16,190 nucleotides of DNA from Desulfocapsa sp. (lineage in GTDB: Bacteria; Desulfobacterota; Desulfobulbia; Desulfobulbales; Desulfocapsaceae): assembly GCA_030635405.1 (NCBI GenBank), contig DAOVZA010000009.1, positions 1 to 16,190 on the forward strand, in the 5' to 3' direction. This document shows, piece after piece, positions 1 to 7,657 of this stretch. Every line of letters starts with the position of its first letter. Within the stretch, counting starts at the first letter, position 1. The translations under genes and the position numbers were made by a program. A model generated the notes under the pieces. It had not been told where the DNA came from and did not search any database. It saw nothing but the letters and a program-made list of their open reading frames with translations.

Positions 1-557
1 GTAACATTGAGATGATTCCTGGTAAAGGACAGAACTTCTGGGAACTGCTTATTGGTGGAATGCATGATTTCTTTACTGCTAACATGGGCGAGAAACTTAC
101 GGAACAATTGTTCCCCATGATTGCTACCTTTGCACTCTACATCGCAGTGGCTAATCTTATTGGTCTTATCCCCGGTTTCATGTCTCCAACTTCATCAATC
201 AATACTACCCTTGCATTAACTATCATCGTTTGGGTTACCCATCATCTCATTGGTATTCGTGCCCATGGTATGGGATATGTTAAACATTTCCTCGGCCCCA
301 TCCCGGTTCTTATTCCGTTGATGCTGCCCATCGAGCTTATTAGTAATATTGCTCGTCTGCTTTCACTCTCCATTCGTCTTTTCGGTAACATCATGGCTAA
401 AGAGACTCTTTTGGGTATCCTCTTTATGCTTGCTGGTGCGTATTTTGCGCCACTTCCAATTATGCTGCTTGGTGTGCTTGTGTCTCTGGTTCAAGCCATG
501 GTTTTTGTTCTGCTCACCGTTGTTTACTTCGGTCAGGCTCAAGAGCACGCGCATTGA
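1..557 (+). CDS. atpB: F0 ATP synthase subunit a (partial, 5' end outside window)
   Basis: Subunit a is the membrane stator that carries ions to and from the rotating c-ring of F-type ATP synthase. The frame is already open at base 3, giving Asn-Ile-Glu before the first in-window Met at 12, and the family normally has more sequence and a first helix ahead of the PGKGQNFWE motif, so the true start lies upstream. Visible family marks are that motif, several hydrophobic helices, the LIGLIPG stretch, and the RLLSLSIRLFGN segment holding the essential arginine that faces the c-ring carboxylate. The stop is at 555-557. The next gene is atpE, 91 bases downstream. Identification is very secure; only the N-terminus is missing. 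Confidence 0.96.
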   Translation, partial: NIEMIPGKGQNFWELLIGGMHDFFTANMGEKLTEQLFPMIATFALYIAVANLIGLIPGFMSPTSSINTTLALTIIVWVTHHLIGIRAHGMGYVKHFLGPIPVLIPLMLPIELISNIARLLSLSIRLFGNIMAKETLLGILFMLAGAYFAPLPIMLLGVLVSLVQAMVFVLLTVVYFGQAQEHAH

Positions 558-648
558 TTTACAGGTAGTAAGTAACGAAATAAGTAATATAAAAATTATA
601 TAGTTTAGAAGAAGGCCAAAACACAAAAACTTTTTAAGGAGAATTACA

Positions 649-903
649 ATGGAAAATGAAGCTTTGATGCTCGGACTCGTATGTATTGGTGCAGGACTTT
701 CAATTGGACTTGCTGGACTCGGTGCTGGTATTGGTATTGGTAATGTTGGACAGGGTGCTACCATGGGTCTTGCTCGTAACCCAGAAGTACAGCCTAAATT
801 GATGGTTTTCATGATCCTCGGTATGGCTCTTGCTGAGTCCTGTGCTATTTACGGACTGGTTGTTTCTCTGATCCTTCTTTATGCTAATCCTTTGATTGGC
901 TAA
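649..903 (+). CDS. atpE: F0 ATP synthase subunit c
   Basis: This 84-residue proteolipid forms the rotating c-ring. Two hydrophobic helices are joined by the polar loop ARNPE (residues 42-46). Helix 1 has the alternating glycine pattern G25-G27-G29-G31 used for tight ring packing. Helix 2 carries the ion-binding carboxylate Glu63 in AESCAIY. Ser64 and Tyr68 match two further ligands of known sodium rings, but the position equivalent to the sodium-coordinating Gln of Ilyobacter subunit c is Ile30, so proton coupling is more likely (inference by hand alignment). The start is supported by AAGGAG ending about seven bases ahead of the ATG. A strong terminator follows the gene, closing the atpB-atpE unit. 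Confidence 0.97.
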   Translation: MENEALMLGLVCIGAGLSIGLAGLGAGIGIGNVGQGATMGLARNPEVQPKLMVFMILGMALAESCAIYGLVVSLILLYANPLIG

Positions 904-961
904 TTGAGCTTCAGTTTGATTTGTCCGTCGCGTGATGTGACGGGGAAATCATTGATTTGTG

Positions 962-991
962 AAAGGCTGCAGAGTAATCTGCAGCCTTTTT
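962..991 (+). terminator. Rho-independent terminator after atpE
   Basis: The arms AGGCTGCAGA (964-973) and TCTGCAGCCT (978-987) form a perfect 10-bp stem around a GTAA loop and are followed by a run of five T. It lies about 60 bases past the atpE stop and ends the F0 transcript. A weaker hairpin (CCGTC...GACGG) sits just upstream near 926-944. Confidence 0.93.
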
Positions 992-1019
992 GCGTTTAGG
1001 ATAACGGATAGGAAGTGCT

Positions 1020-1748
1020 ATGCAAGATGATATAATTATTCATCCAAGTCGTGCGGTGAGAGAAAAGTCAATTCCGTCATGTGGAATTTTGTTTGTGAAT
1101 CCAACGGAGGCGAGAGTTGCTCTGCAGACTCTGATTGATCGTGGCGGGGATCAGCGATTTCTCTTTCATTCAGGTCTGGTTGTCAGCCCCGATAATGATT
1201 TCTTTGTGGCTGGACCAGCAGTGGGTGCCCCCATGGCTGCAATGGTTTTTGAGAAACTTATTGTGCTTGGTGCTACTAAGATAATTATGGCTGGATGGTG
1301 TGGTGCTATCAGTGCAGATCTTCGTATTGGAGATAGTGTGATTGGTGGAAATGCCTATTCTGGAGAAGGAACATCGAGATATTATACAAGTGATGATGTT
1401 TTGATTCCCTCATCTCATTTGATAGATAATATGAAATCAGTTTTTGATCTGGATGGCACCTTGCCTTTTTGGTCAACGGACGCGCCTTTTAGAGAATCAA
1501 GGAAAATGCTTCAGGCATTGGCCGTGAAATATAATGTTGCAGCAGTGGATATGGAATATTCCGCACTCTGCGCAGTTGCTAGTTTTAGAAATATCGATTT
1601 TGCCGGACTCTTTCTGGTATCAGACGAACTTTGGAAGGACGACTGGCGGCCAGGTTTCGGAGGAAAAGTGTTTAAAAGAAAGAGTAAAGCTCAAATAAAA
1701 CAACTGATTAATACGATTTCATCGTTGTCTGTTTTTAAGGGAGATTGA
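1020..1748 (+). CDS. Nucleoside phosphorylase / nucleosidase family protein
   Basis: This 242-residue protein belongs to the PNP/UDP phosphorylase fold, whose members cleave the glycosidic bond of nucleosides. The glycine-rich segment AGWCGAISADLRIGD near residue 92 matches the family's phosphate/sugar site. The stretch AVDMEYSALCAVA near residue 175 matches the family's Met-Glu ribose-binding motif, and SDELW near 200 supplies the usual SD pair. The overall look is closest to the uridine-phosphorylase branch (COG2820-like), but substrate cannot be fixed; a futalosine or methylthioadenosine nucleosidase is possible. The gene follows the atpE terminator and ends two bases before the rimO ATG, so the two are probably co-transcribed. 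Confidence 0.82.
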   Translation: MQDDIIIHPSRAVREKSIPSCGILFVNPTEARVALQTLIDRGGDQRFLFHSGLVVSPDNDFFVAGPAVGAPMAAMVFEKLIVLGATKIIMAGWCGAISADLRIGDSVIGGNAYSGEGTSRYYTSDDVLIPSSHLIDNMKSVFDLDGTLPFWSTDAPFRESRKMLQALAVKYNVAAVDMEYSALCAVASFRNIDFAGLFLVSDELWKDDWRPGFGGKVFKRKSKAQIKQLINTISSLSVFKGD

Positions 1749-1750
1749 TT

Positions 1751-3079
1751 ATGGCTAGCTTTCATCTTGTAAGTCTTGGGTGCGCTAAAAATCTTGTTGA
1801 TTCAGAGGTGATGCTTGGCATCCTTCAGGAGAGTGGCTGGGAACTGAATGAAGATCCTGCTACTTCTGAAGTGCTCATAGTGAATACTTGTGGCTTTATC
1901 CAACCAGCTGTTGAGGAAGCACTTGAAGTCATTCTCGAGATGGCTCAATATAAGAAAGCTATTCCAAATCAATTTCTAGTTGTCACAGGATGTCTGGTGC
2001 AGCGTTATCTTGCTGATCTCAGTAAAGATCTCGAAGAAGTTGATCTTTTTGTAGGAACAGAAGGTGTTGGGGATATTGCAACTCTCCTTCAAAAACTGGT
2101 TGATGGGAAACAAACTGAGAAATCCCATTGTCCTGATCGTTTTCTTATGAATGCCTCATTACCTAGAACACTATCCACCCCATTTTTTAGAAGTTCAGTT
2201 AAAATTACTGAAGGCTGTAACAATCGTTGTACCTATTGTATGATTCCTTCAATCAGAGGTGATCTTCGGTCAAGAGACATTGCGGATATTATTTTAGAAA
2301 TCCACCAGCTTGAAGCAACGGGCGTAAAAGAAATATCTCTGATTGCTCAGGATCTTACAGCCTATGGTAATGATCTTGATGGTCAAACTCATCTCATGGC
2401 TCTTTTGGAACGTATTTTAAAAGAAACTTCCTTTCCCTGGTTACGTTTGATGTATCTTTATCCATCGGGCGTGAAGGATGAACTGTTTCAACTCATGAGT
2501 AGTGAAACACGCATCCTGCCATATATGGATATTCCTTTCCAGCATGTCTCTAATCCTATTTTAAAAAGCATGCATCGTCGCTATGGGTATGATGACCTGT
2601 GTCAATTCATTGACAAGATACGTTCAGCTGTCCCTGACATTGCCCTTCGGACAACTATGATGGTTGGCTTTCCAGGAGAGACAGAGGAAGACATACGGCA
2701 AATGGAGGACTTTCTTACAGAGTATCAAATTGACCATGTAGGAGTCTTCTCCTATACCAACGAAGAAGGCGCAAGATCAGAATTTTTTGAGAAACAATGT
2801 GCCGAGGAGCTTAAGCGTGAGAGAATGGAACGAATCCTTACATTACAGGCTGAGATATCAAAAGGAATATTGCAAAAGTATATTGGTCAAACCATTCCGG
2901 TTCTTGTTGAAGGCTTGAGCAGTGAAACAGATCTTTTGTTAGAGGGACGAACCGTCTATCAGGCACCTGATATAGATGGGATTGTATATATAAATGATGG
3001 AACAGCGAACCCCGGTGATATCGTACAGGTACGAATCACCGACGCTCAGATATATGACCTTGTTGGAGGGATTGCTTAA
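1751..3079 (+). CDS. rimO: Ribosomal protein S12 methylthiotransferase RimO
   Basis: RimO is a radical-SAM enzyme that adds a methylthio group to a conserved aspartate of ribosomal protein S12. The 442-residue length equals that of E. coli RimO. The N-terminal MTTase domain begins SLGCAKNLVDSE and has Cys11, Cys47 and Cys81 for the auxiliary 4Fe-4S cluster. The radical-SAM motif CNNRCTYC supplies Cys156, Cys160 and Cys163. A C-terminal TRAM-like domain (about 375-442) follows. SLGCAKN and the full length favour RimO over MiaB. An in-frame TTG lies at 1745, but the ATG at 1751 has AAGGGAG about six bases ahead and is the better start. The gene starts two bases after the upstream nucleosidase stop. 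Confidence 0.96.
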   Translation: MASFHLVSLGCAKNLVDSEVMLGILQESGWELNEDPATSEVLIVNTCGFIQPAVEEALEVILEMAQYKKAIPNQFLVVTGCLVQRYLADLSKDLEEVDLFVGTEGVGDIATLLQKLVDGKQTEKSHCPDRFLMNASLPRTLSTPFFRSSVKITEGCNNRCTYCMIPSIRGDLRSRDIADIILEIHQLEATGVKEISLIAQDLTAYGNDLDGQTHLMALLERILKETSFPWLRLMYLYPSGVKDELFQLMSSETRILPYMDIPFQHVSNPILKSMHRRYGYDDLCQFIDKIRSAVPDIALRTTMMVGFPGETEEDIRQMEDFLTEYQIDHVGVFSYTNEEGARSEFFEKQCAEELKRERMERILTLQAEISKGILQKYIGQTIPVLVEGLSSETDLLLEGRTVYQAPDIDGIVYINDGTANPGDIVQVRITDAQIYDLVGGIA

Positions 3080-3081
3080 GG

Positions 3082-3117
3082 AGGTGAGGCAGGGTTTTTA
3101 TTTACCCTTGTTCACCT
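3082..3117. terminator. Possible shared hairpin between convergent rimO and the HU-like gene
   Basis: Imperfect 14-base arms (AGGTGAGGCAGGGT at 3082-3095 and ACCCTTGTTCACCT at 3104-3117) pair around a T-rich loop between the convergent stops of rimO and the HU-like gene. The right arm lies inside the last codons of the HU-like gene and no T-run follows either arm, so a terminator role is uncertain. Confidence 0.35.
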
Positions 3118-3379
3118 GCTCACGTAAGTCTTTTCCAACTTTGAAGAAGGGAAGTTTCTTTGGCCTTACTTTAATTTTTTCACCAGTTTTAGGATTGCGG
3201 CCTTCATAAGAGCCGTAATTCTTGATGACGAAGCTACCAAAACCTCTGATTTCAATACTGTCTCCTTGAGCCAGTGCTTCTGTCATGGTTTCGATAATGG
3301 TGTTGGTAATTGCTGCAGCTTCTCTGTGTGGAAGATCAATGTCTTGAGATAATGCTTCAATTAACTCAGATTTGTTCAT
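3098..3379 (-). CDS. IHF/HU-family DNA-bending protein
   Basis: This 93-residue protein is a member of the histone-like HU/IHF family, which bends DNA as a dimer in the nucleoid. It has the N-terminal helix start MNKSELIEAL, the core IEIRGFGSF, and the DNA-intercalating arm GRNPKTGEKIKV followed by KKLPFFKVGKDL, which resembles IHF-beta (RNPKTG and PxFKxGK). Length is typical of the family. The start is supported by AGGAGC about six bases upstream. It appears to be a separate unit, because a terminator lies between it and the upstream rluB-like gene. Whether it pairs with an IHF-alpha or works as a homodimer cannot be told here. Confidence 0.94.
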   Translation of the reverse strand: MNKSELIEALSQDIDLPHREAAAITNTIIETMTEALAQGDSIEIRGFGSFVIKNYGSYEGRNPKTGEKIKVRPKKLPFFKVGKDLREQVNKGK

Positions 3380-3394
3380 GCCTTGCTCCTGTGC

Positions 3395-3403
3395 ATTCTA
3401 GCA
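3395..3403 (-). promoter_or_regulatory. Possible extended -10 promoter of the HU-like gene
   Basis: On the minus strand TGC-TAGAAT forms an extended -10 element 15 bases ahead of the start codon. No good -35 is seen at normal spacing, and the implied start point would fall very close to the ribosome site, so this is weak. Confidence 0.25.
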
Positions 3404-3465
3404 AACACAGCATTTCCTGCCGTGTTCAAAAAAAGATTAATAAATGTAAATCATAATTAAACGCG

Positions 3466-3498
3466 TTAAAAAAGATAAAGGGGAGGCGAAGCCATCCC
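3466..3498 (-). terminator. Rho-independent terminator after the rluB-like gene
   Basis: Read on the minus strand, GGGA-T-GGC TTC GCC-TCCC forms a 7-bp stem with one bulged T, followed by CTTTATCTTTTTT. It lies about 45 bases past the stop of the pseudouridine synthase gene and ends the five-gene operon before the HU-like gene. Confidence 0.8.
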
Positions 3499-3541
3499 AA
3501 TTGTTAATATATCTTTTCGGTAACTATCCAAATTTAATCAG

Positions 3542-4285
3542 CTATTTTTTAGTTTGTAAAGGGTTTTTTTTGGAAAAAATCCTTTTTATATCGTTTTGAT
3601 GGAGTATCTTGAATTTTCCAAGGGGTAAATTGTCAAGTTCAAGGCTACCATAAGCTAGGCGTTTAAGGGATTGCACAGGATTCCCGACTTCTTGAAACAT
3701 TTTTTTAACCTGTCGTTTTCTTCCCTCATGAATGGTAATTAGTATTATAGTATTTCCTTTATTTCTTCGTTTGATTCGTACTTTAGCGGGTGCTGTCTTC
3801 TTTTTGTCTAAAAGGATGCCTTTTTCAAGAGACCTGAGGGCATGTTTAGACGGAAAGCCCTTTATTTGAGCCTCATACGTTTTGTAAACTTCATATTTGG
3901 GGTGAAGGATGCTTTGGGCGAGTTCTCCATCATTGGTGAGCAGAAGAGCTCCTTCGGTATCGAGATCAAGTCTTCCAACTGGAAATACTCTTTCTTTGAT
4001 CCCTTGTAGTAATGAGGTGACAATGGGCCTCCCTTGAGGGTCTGAGAGAGTGGTGACATACCCTTTAGGTTTGTTCAGGAGAATATATATATGCTCTTCC
4101 TTGGATTCAACTTTTTTGTTGTCAAAGAGTACCGCCTGTTTTCCTGGAAGTATCTGCTGCCCCATGGCAGTGATGACTTTCCCGTCAACTTTCACACGCC
4201 CTGCAGCTATATACTCCTCAGACTTTCTTCTTGAAGCAATGCCTGCCATGGCAAGAAACTTTTGTAACCGAACTGGTTTATCCAT
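3542..4285 (-). CDS. RluB/RsuA-type pseudouridine synthase
   Basis: This 247-residue enzyme converts a uridine in ribosomal RNA to pseudouridine. An S4 RNA-binding domain occupies about residues 4-50 (VRLQKFLAMAGIASRR). The catalytic domain contains LLNKPKG near 70 and the family signature GRLDLDTEGALLLTNDG, in which Asp107 is the expected catalytic aspartate. EGRKRQVKKMF near 190 is the RluB/RluE/RluF/RsuA C-terminal motif. RluB (23S rRNA) is the likeliest specificity, but RsuA is not excluded. The ATG lies two bases after the stop of the UbiD-family gene, with no clear ribosome site, suggesting translational coupling. It is the last gene of the operon. Confidence 0.92.
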   Translation of the reverse strand: MDKPVRLQKFLAMAGIASRRKSEEYIAAGRVKVDGKVITAMGQQILPGKQAVLFDNKKVESKEEHIYILLNKPKGYVTTLSDPQGRPIVTSLLQGIKERVFPVGRLDLDTEGALLLTNDGELAQSILHPKYEVYKTYEAQIKGFPSKHALRSLEKGILLDKKKTAPAKVRIKRRNKGNTIILITIHEGRKRQVKKMFQEVGNPVQSLKRLAYGSLELDNLPLGKFKILHQNDIKRIFSKKNPLQTKK

Positions 4286-4287
4286 GA

Positions 4288-6066
4288 TCAGCGAAGGTGC
4301 GAGGGCAGAAGTATATCAATGCGGGAATCAACGAGCTTCCGAGTGGCTTCATCTACTTCAAGTACATCTGTGTACCAGGGTTTCATGCGGCAATCAAAGA
4401 CAATTGGTGGAGTGAGACCAACATGAAACCGTTGCACACTTGTGGCTGCTCCATGGATATCGGCAGCGGGCTCAAATCTGGTAAAGAATGTCCAGAGAAA
4501 TTCCTGCACAGAACAGGTGGCTTCGTCACAGTTGTCCACAAGAAGAATTGCGGGCCAGTCACTAAGTGCTGGGTCTTTAGCTATAATTTCTGCAAGATCA
4601 GGCTCTTGCTCGTATCCAGTCGTCTGTAGTACCAGTGTTCCCGGAAGAAAGGCTTTCACTTTTTTACAGTGAGTTGGAAGGTTTCCTGAAAAATCAGTGG
4701 GAAGTTCTCGTATTTTTTCTTTACCAAGTCCCATCATCAATGCCTTAGAGCCTTTATTGACTGAGGGGCCTGTATAGTCAAGAGTATCCTGTGACACATT
4801 TGCAAAGACAAAAAGATCTCTGTCCCATTGAATGCGTTCAAGGACATGTGTCCAGAGTTTTGGGAAATCAGTGATATCGATATCGCCATCGGTGAGTATT
4901 AAGAATTTTGTGAGAGAGAGTTGTCCCTCTCCAAGAATGCGCAGTCCGCATGCAAAAGCCTCACGAGGGTAACGATCTGCAACACGTGCAGCCGCAAGAC
5001 AATGAAAACCAGTTTCACCAAATGTTTTTAGCTCACGAACGCCCTTCATAACAAGAGGGAAAAGTGGTGAGAGTAGGTCCTGAAGGAAGTCACCTATAAA
5101 ATAATCCTCTTGCTTTGGACGACCAACAATTGTTGCAGGGTAGATAGCATTATTACGGTGGTAAAGGTGAGAGGCTTGAAAAACAGGATAATCATGCTGT
5201 AAAGAGTTGTAGCCGTAATGATCTCCAAATGGGCCTTCCGGCTGACGGAGATGAGGTGGAACAATTCCTTTCACGGCAAATTCAGCATTGGCAACCAGCC
5301 TATGACCACCTTTTGGGTCAGCAGTCATGTCGAGTTTTTTGCCAATCAGCAAAGATGTCAGCATGAGTTCCGGAATATCTTCAGGTAACGGGGCAATAGC
5401 AGAAAGCATTAAAGCAGGGGGACCGCCAATATACAGCGTCATGGGGAGTGGCTGGTTCAGTTTTTCTGCTTCATGATAATGATATCCGCCTCCCTTATGG
5501 ATTTGCCAGTGAATACCGGTTGTGGTCTCATCATGGCGTTGAATGCGATACATTCCAAGATTATGCCCCTTACCACCTGGATGTTCTGTGTAGACAAGCG
5601 GAAGAGTAACAAAAGCACCGCCATCACTGTGCCATGAGGTGAGCATGGGAAGACTGCTTAGACGAGGTGGTGACTGACAGTTTTCAAGGATCGGTCCGTA
5701 TTTTTTTTCTTTAAGTCCAATCTTGAGACCATCCATAAACAGATTACGATTATCCCAAAGTTTTTTGGCTTTGAGCGGCATAATCGATTCAGTAAGATTC
5801 ACAAGATCCTGAACAAACTGCTGAGGTCTTGAACCAAATGCAAGTTCCAATCTTTTTGCTGTTCCAAAAAGGTTTGTAACAACAGGAAAAGAACTCCCTT
5901 TGACCTTGGTAAAGAGAAGTGCAGGGCCTTTGCGTTCAATGACACGGCGATGGATCTCTGCAATTTCAAGATTTGGGTCAACTTCTTCGTCTATAACAAG
6001 AAGCTGATTTTCGCGTCGCAGTAATTCAACGAAGCTGCGTAGGTCATATAGGATATCGTGTGCCAT
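4288..6066 (-). CDS. UbiD-family (prenyl-FMN-dependent) decarboxylase
   Basis: UbiD-family enzymes reversibly decarboxylate aromatic or unsaturated acids using prenylated FMN made by UbiX. The 592-residue length matches the long UbiD form seen in menaquinone-making bacteria rather than the shorter E. coli UbiD. The Arg/Glu/Asp set of the active site is visible: Arg174 in GMYRIQRHD, Glu277 and Asp282 in PEGPFGDHYGY. Metal/FMN-binding surroundings include TGIHWQIHKGGG and NAEFAVKG. The protein is complete and in frame. No ubiX lies in the window. A role in quinone synthesis is inference from family and length; aromatic acid metabolism is an alternative. It starts 15 bases after the stop of the 80-residue unknown and ends two bases before the rluB-like gene. 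Confidence 0.9.
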   Translation of the reverse strand: MAHDILYDLRSFVELLRRENQLLVIDEEVDPNLEIAEIHRRVIERKGPALLFTKVKGSSFPVVTNLFGTAKRLELAFGSRPQQFVQDLVNLTESIMPLKAKKLWDNRNLFMDGLKIGLKEKKYGPILENCQSPPRLSSLPMLTSWHSDGGAFVTLPLVYTEHPGGKGHNLGMYRIQRHDETTTGIHWQIHKGGGYHYHEAEKLNQPLPMTLYIGGPPALMLSAIAPLPEDIPELMLTSLLIGKKLDMTADPKGGHRLVANAEFAVKGIVPPHLRQPEGPFGDHYGYNSLQHDYPVFQASHLYHRNNAIYPATIVGRPKQEDYFIGDFLQDLLSPLFPLVMKGVRELKTFGETGFHCLAAARVADRYPREAFACGLRILGEGQLSLTKFLILTDGDIDITDFPKLWTHVLERIQWDRDLFVFANVSQDTLDYTGPSVNKGSKALMMGLGKEKIRELPTDFSGNLPTHCKKVKAFLPGTLVLQTTGYEQEPDLAEIIAKDPALSDWPAILLVDNCDEATCSVQEFLWTFFTRFEPAADIHGAATSVQRFHVGLTPPIVFDCRMKPWYTDVLEVDEATRKLVDSRIDILLPSHLR

Positions 6067-6081
6067 GGTTTTTTAGTTGGT

Positions 6082-6324
6082 TTATTTATGGGTATGGGGA
6101 GACTGTTCGAGGAGGAACAGTTCATGGTATTCATCTTCAGTCATATTGTTTTTGAGAACACCGGTTAGATAATGAACAAGGTCCTGAACTTCATCATTTG
6201 ATAGGCGGCTCGCCAGAGTTTTGGCAAGTGCTGGTCGGCCAATGAGTTGTAAAAAGGTACTGATTGATTCACGGTCAAGCTCAAGGCTGAGGCCAAAACA
6301 CATTTGATGAGGGTCAATATCCAT
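6082..6324 (-). CDS. Small hypothetical protein (80 residues)
   Basis: The product is not recognised. It is acidic to neutral, soluble, with predicted helix-rich segments (RESISTFLQLIG, DEVQDLVHYLTGVLK, TEDEYHELFLLE) and no cysteine pair, signal peptide or membrane helix. It sits between yjbQ (23 bases away) and the UbiD-family gene (15 bases away) on the same strand, so it is probably co-translated with them. It could be a small partner of the decarboxylase, but only position supports that. The frame is open to a good ATG although no clear ribosome site precedes it. Its place in a tight gene run argues that it is real. Confidence 0.7.
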   Translation of the reverse strand: MDIDPHQMCFGLSLELDRESISTFLQLIGRPALAKTLASRLSNDEVQDLVHYLTGVLKNNMTEDEYHELFLLEQSPHTHK

Positions 6325-6347
6325 TGGTTTTTACAAATCGGAATAAA

Positions 6348-6752
6348 TTAATCGGTGGCAAGTATCTGCCATTGTATTTTCCTGGTTCTCGGGCCATCAA
6401 ACTCACAGAAATAGATAGCCTGCCAGGTACCAAGCTGAAGTATTTTATTGCTCACTATAATGGTCAGGGATGACCCCATTAACGAGGCCATGATATGAGA
6501 GGGAGAGTTTCCCTCCATATGTTTGAAAGGATACTCCATGGGGACAATTTCTTTCAAGCCTTTAATTATATCTGTTCGTACGTCGGGATCTGCCCCTTCG
6601 TTGATGGTTAGCCCTGCTGTGGTGTGAGGGTTGAAAAGGTAACAGATACCTTCTTCAATACCAGTTTTTGTGATCTGGCTTTGCACCTCAGTCGTGATGT
6701 CGACGAGGTGCATATGCTGACTGGTGGGTATTGTGATGCTGCCTTTATACAT
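6348..6752 (-). CDS. yjbQ: YjbQ/UPF0047 family protein
   Basis: This family (TIGR00149) is known as a small trimeric enzyme with reported thiamine-phosphate synthase side activity; its true role is poorly settled. From the start chosen here it has 134 residues, the normal length. Conserved motifs are VDITTEVQ near 17, NPHTTAGLTINEGADPDV near 41, HMEGNSPSHIMASLMG near 75 and LGTWQAIYFCEFDGPRTRK near 105. A longer reading from 6824 would add 24 residues that overlap the upstream lipoprotein gene and do not fit the family. The ATG at 6752 comes one base after the lipoprotein stop codon, which fits coupled translation. Confidence 0.92.
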   Translation of the reverse strand: MYKGSITIPTSQHMHLVDITTEVQSQITKTGIEEGICYLFNPHTTAGLTINEGADPDVRTDIIKGLKEIVPMEYPFKHMEGNSPSHIMASLMGSSLTIIVSNKILQLGTWQAIYFCEFDGPRTRKIQWQILATD

Positions 6753-6753
6753 A

Positions 6754-7209
6754 TTAGTTCTGCAGCTGCCAGCGGCCGTAATCGTCACGACATGCGGTGG
6801 TGTAAGCGGTTTCAACTTTACCATCGATTATGGTCTGAATTTCAGCTTGCCGACAGGGACGATTTGTCTGTGGATCCGCTTGAACTGGTTGTGGAGTTAC
6901 CTGAAACTGATGTCCGGTGTCCGGATTTCGCCAGGCACTGGTCTGTTGTGAGACTCCTCTCTCATATACATGATTGAGTTGTTCTCTGTCGTACTTGTCC
7001 ATTTCATTGCCAATAATGTAACCAAGCATGGTTCCCACAGCAGCGCCTATAAGGGTGGCTTCAGTGTTGTGGCCAATAGCTTGACCAATTATTGCACCAC
7101 CGGCGGCACCACCATAAGCACCAATTCCTGCTTTATTGGGACCATCGGCACAGGAAGATAAAAAAAGGCTTAGGCTTAAAATAACAGGGAGAAATAAAGT
7201 ATTTTTCAT
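6754..7209 (-). CDS. Glycine-zipper outer-membrane lipoprotein (17 kDa antigen-like)
   Basis: A signal peptide ends in the lipobox LSSC, so Cys20 would be lipidated after cleavage. Residues about 28-68 are glycine-rich (GIGAYGGAAGGAIIGQAIG and AAVGTMLGYIIGNEMD), matching the glycine-zipper 2TM domain of Rickettsia 17 kDa surface antigen-type proteins. The C-terminal part (about 95-151) has two cysteines (CRQAEIQ and ACRDDYG) and ends in a short beta-rich segment typical of the group. The product should sit in the outer membrane facing the periplasm. AGGAG lies just ahead of the ATG. It is the first gene of the five-gene run and has its own promoter. Confidence 0.9.
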   Translation of the reverse strand: MKNTLFLPVILSLSLFLSSCADGPNKAGIGAYGGAAGGAIIGQAIGHNTEATLIGAAVGTMLGYIIGNEMDKYDREQLNHVYERGVSQQTSAWRNPDTGHQFQVTPQPVQADPQTNRPCRQAEIQTIIDGKVETAYTTACRDDYGRWQLQN

Positions 7210-7252
7210 AGCAGTCTCCTATTGAAAATAAAGAATATTGTAATCAGCAAAA

Positions 7253-7280
7253 AATGTAGTCATGTCCGGCTGTTTGTCAA
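7253..7280 (-). promoter_or_regulatory. Sigma-70-type promoter ahead of the lipoprotein operon
   Basis: On the minus strand a perfect -35 TTGACA (7275-7280) is followed after 16 bases by TACATT (7253-7258), four of six to the -10 consensus. The start point would be near 7246, giving a leader of about 37 bases with an AGGAG site. It could drive the lipoprotein, yjbQ, the 80-residue gene, the UbiD-family gene and the rluB-like gene. Confidence 0.65.
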
Positions 7281-7334
7281 TTTTTTTAATATGATATACT
7301 TTAGGCCTTTATCTAGTACAAAAAAATATCGGTT

Positions 7335-7655
7335 CTATTTATCAAGGGCGTAAAGGTGTTCCAGATGTGATTTGCTGCGTCTGAGTTGCTCTATTTCATC
7401 GAGTAAATCGAGTGCAAGTGCAGTACCGGGAAGATTTATACGCAGATCCTGTTGAAGACGAATGGATACCTGGATTCGTTTAATTTCAATTGCCGCAAAA
7501 CGCCATTCTGTTGCATTTTGTCCATGTGGCGAAAGGATACCCTCGTCGATTAAATCCTGGATAAACTGGGCGTGAACTTTACAGAGTGAGCAGAGTTCTC
7601 GAAGGCTGTATTCACAGGTATCATCAATAATAGTGCACTGGAGTTCGGTTGTCAT
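7335..7655 (-). CDS. cbpM: Chaperone-modulator protein CbpM
   Basis: CbpM is a small MerR-like protein that binds the J-domain of CbpA and inhibits it. The 106-residue length is that of the family. An N-terminal helix-turn-helix-like part (YSLRELCSLCKVHAQFIQDLIDEGILSP, residues 16-43) and the WRFAAIEIKRIQVSIRLQQDLRINLPG stretch near 51-76 are characteristic, with a C-terminal coiled helix (LDLLDEIEQLRRSKSHLEHL). The gene starts two bases after the cbpA stop, with GGAG ahead of the ATG; this adjacency is the classic cbpA-cbpM arrangement. Confidence 0.92.
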   Translation of the reverse strand: MTTELQCTIIDDTCEYSLRELCSLCKVHAQFIQDLIDEGILSPHGQNATEWRFAAIEIKRIQVSIRLQQDLRINLPGTALALDLLDEIEQLRRSKSHLEHLYALDK

Positions 7656-7657
7656 GG

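Noticed and set aside
363..812. 149-codon minus-strand frame across atpB and atpE
   Set aside because: It is antisense to two certain genes, and its repetitive Pro/Ala start is the mirror of the glycine-rich atpE sequence.
1745..1750. TTG start for rimO two codons upstream
   Set aside because: The ATG at 1751 has better spacing to the ribosome site and gives the usual RimO N-terminus.
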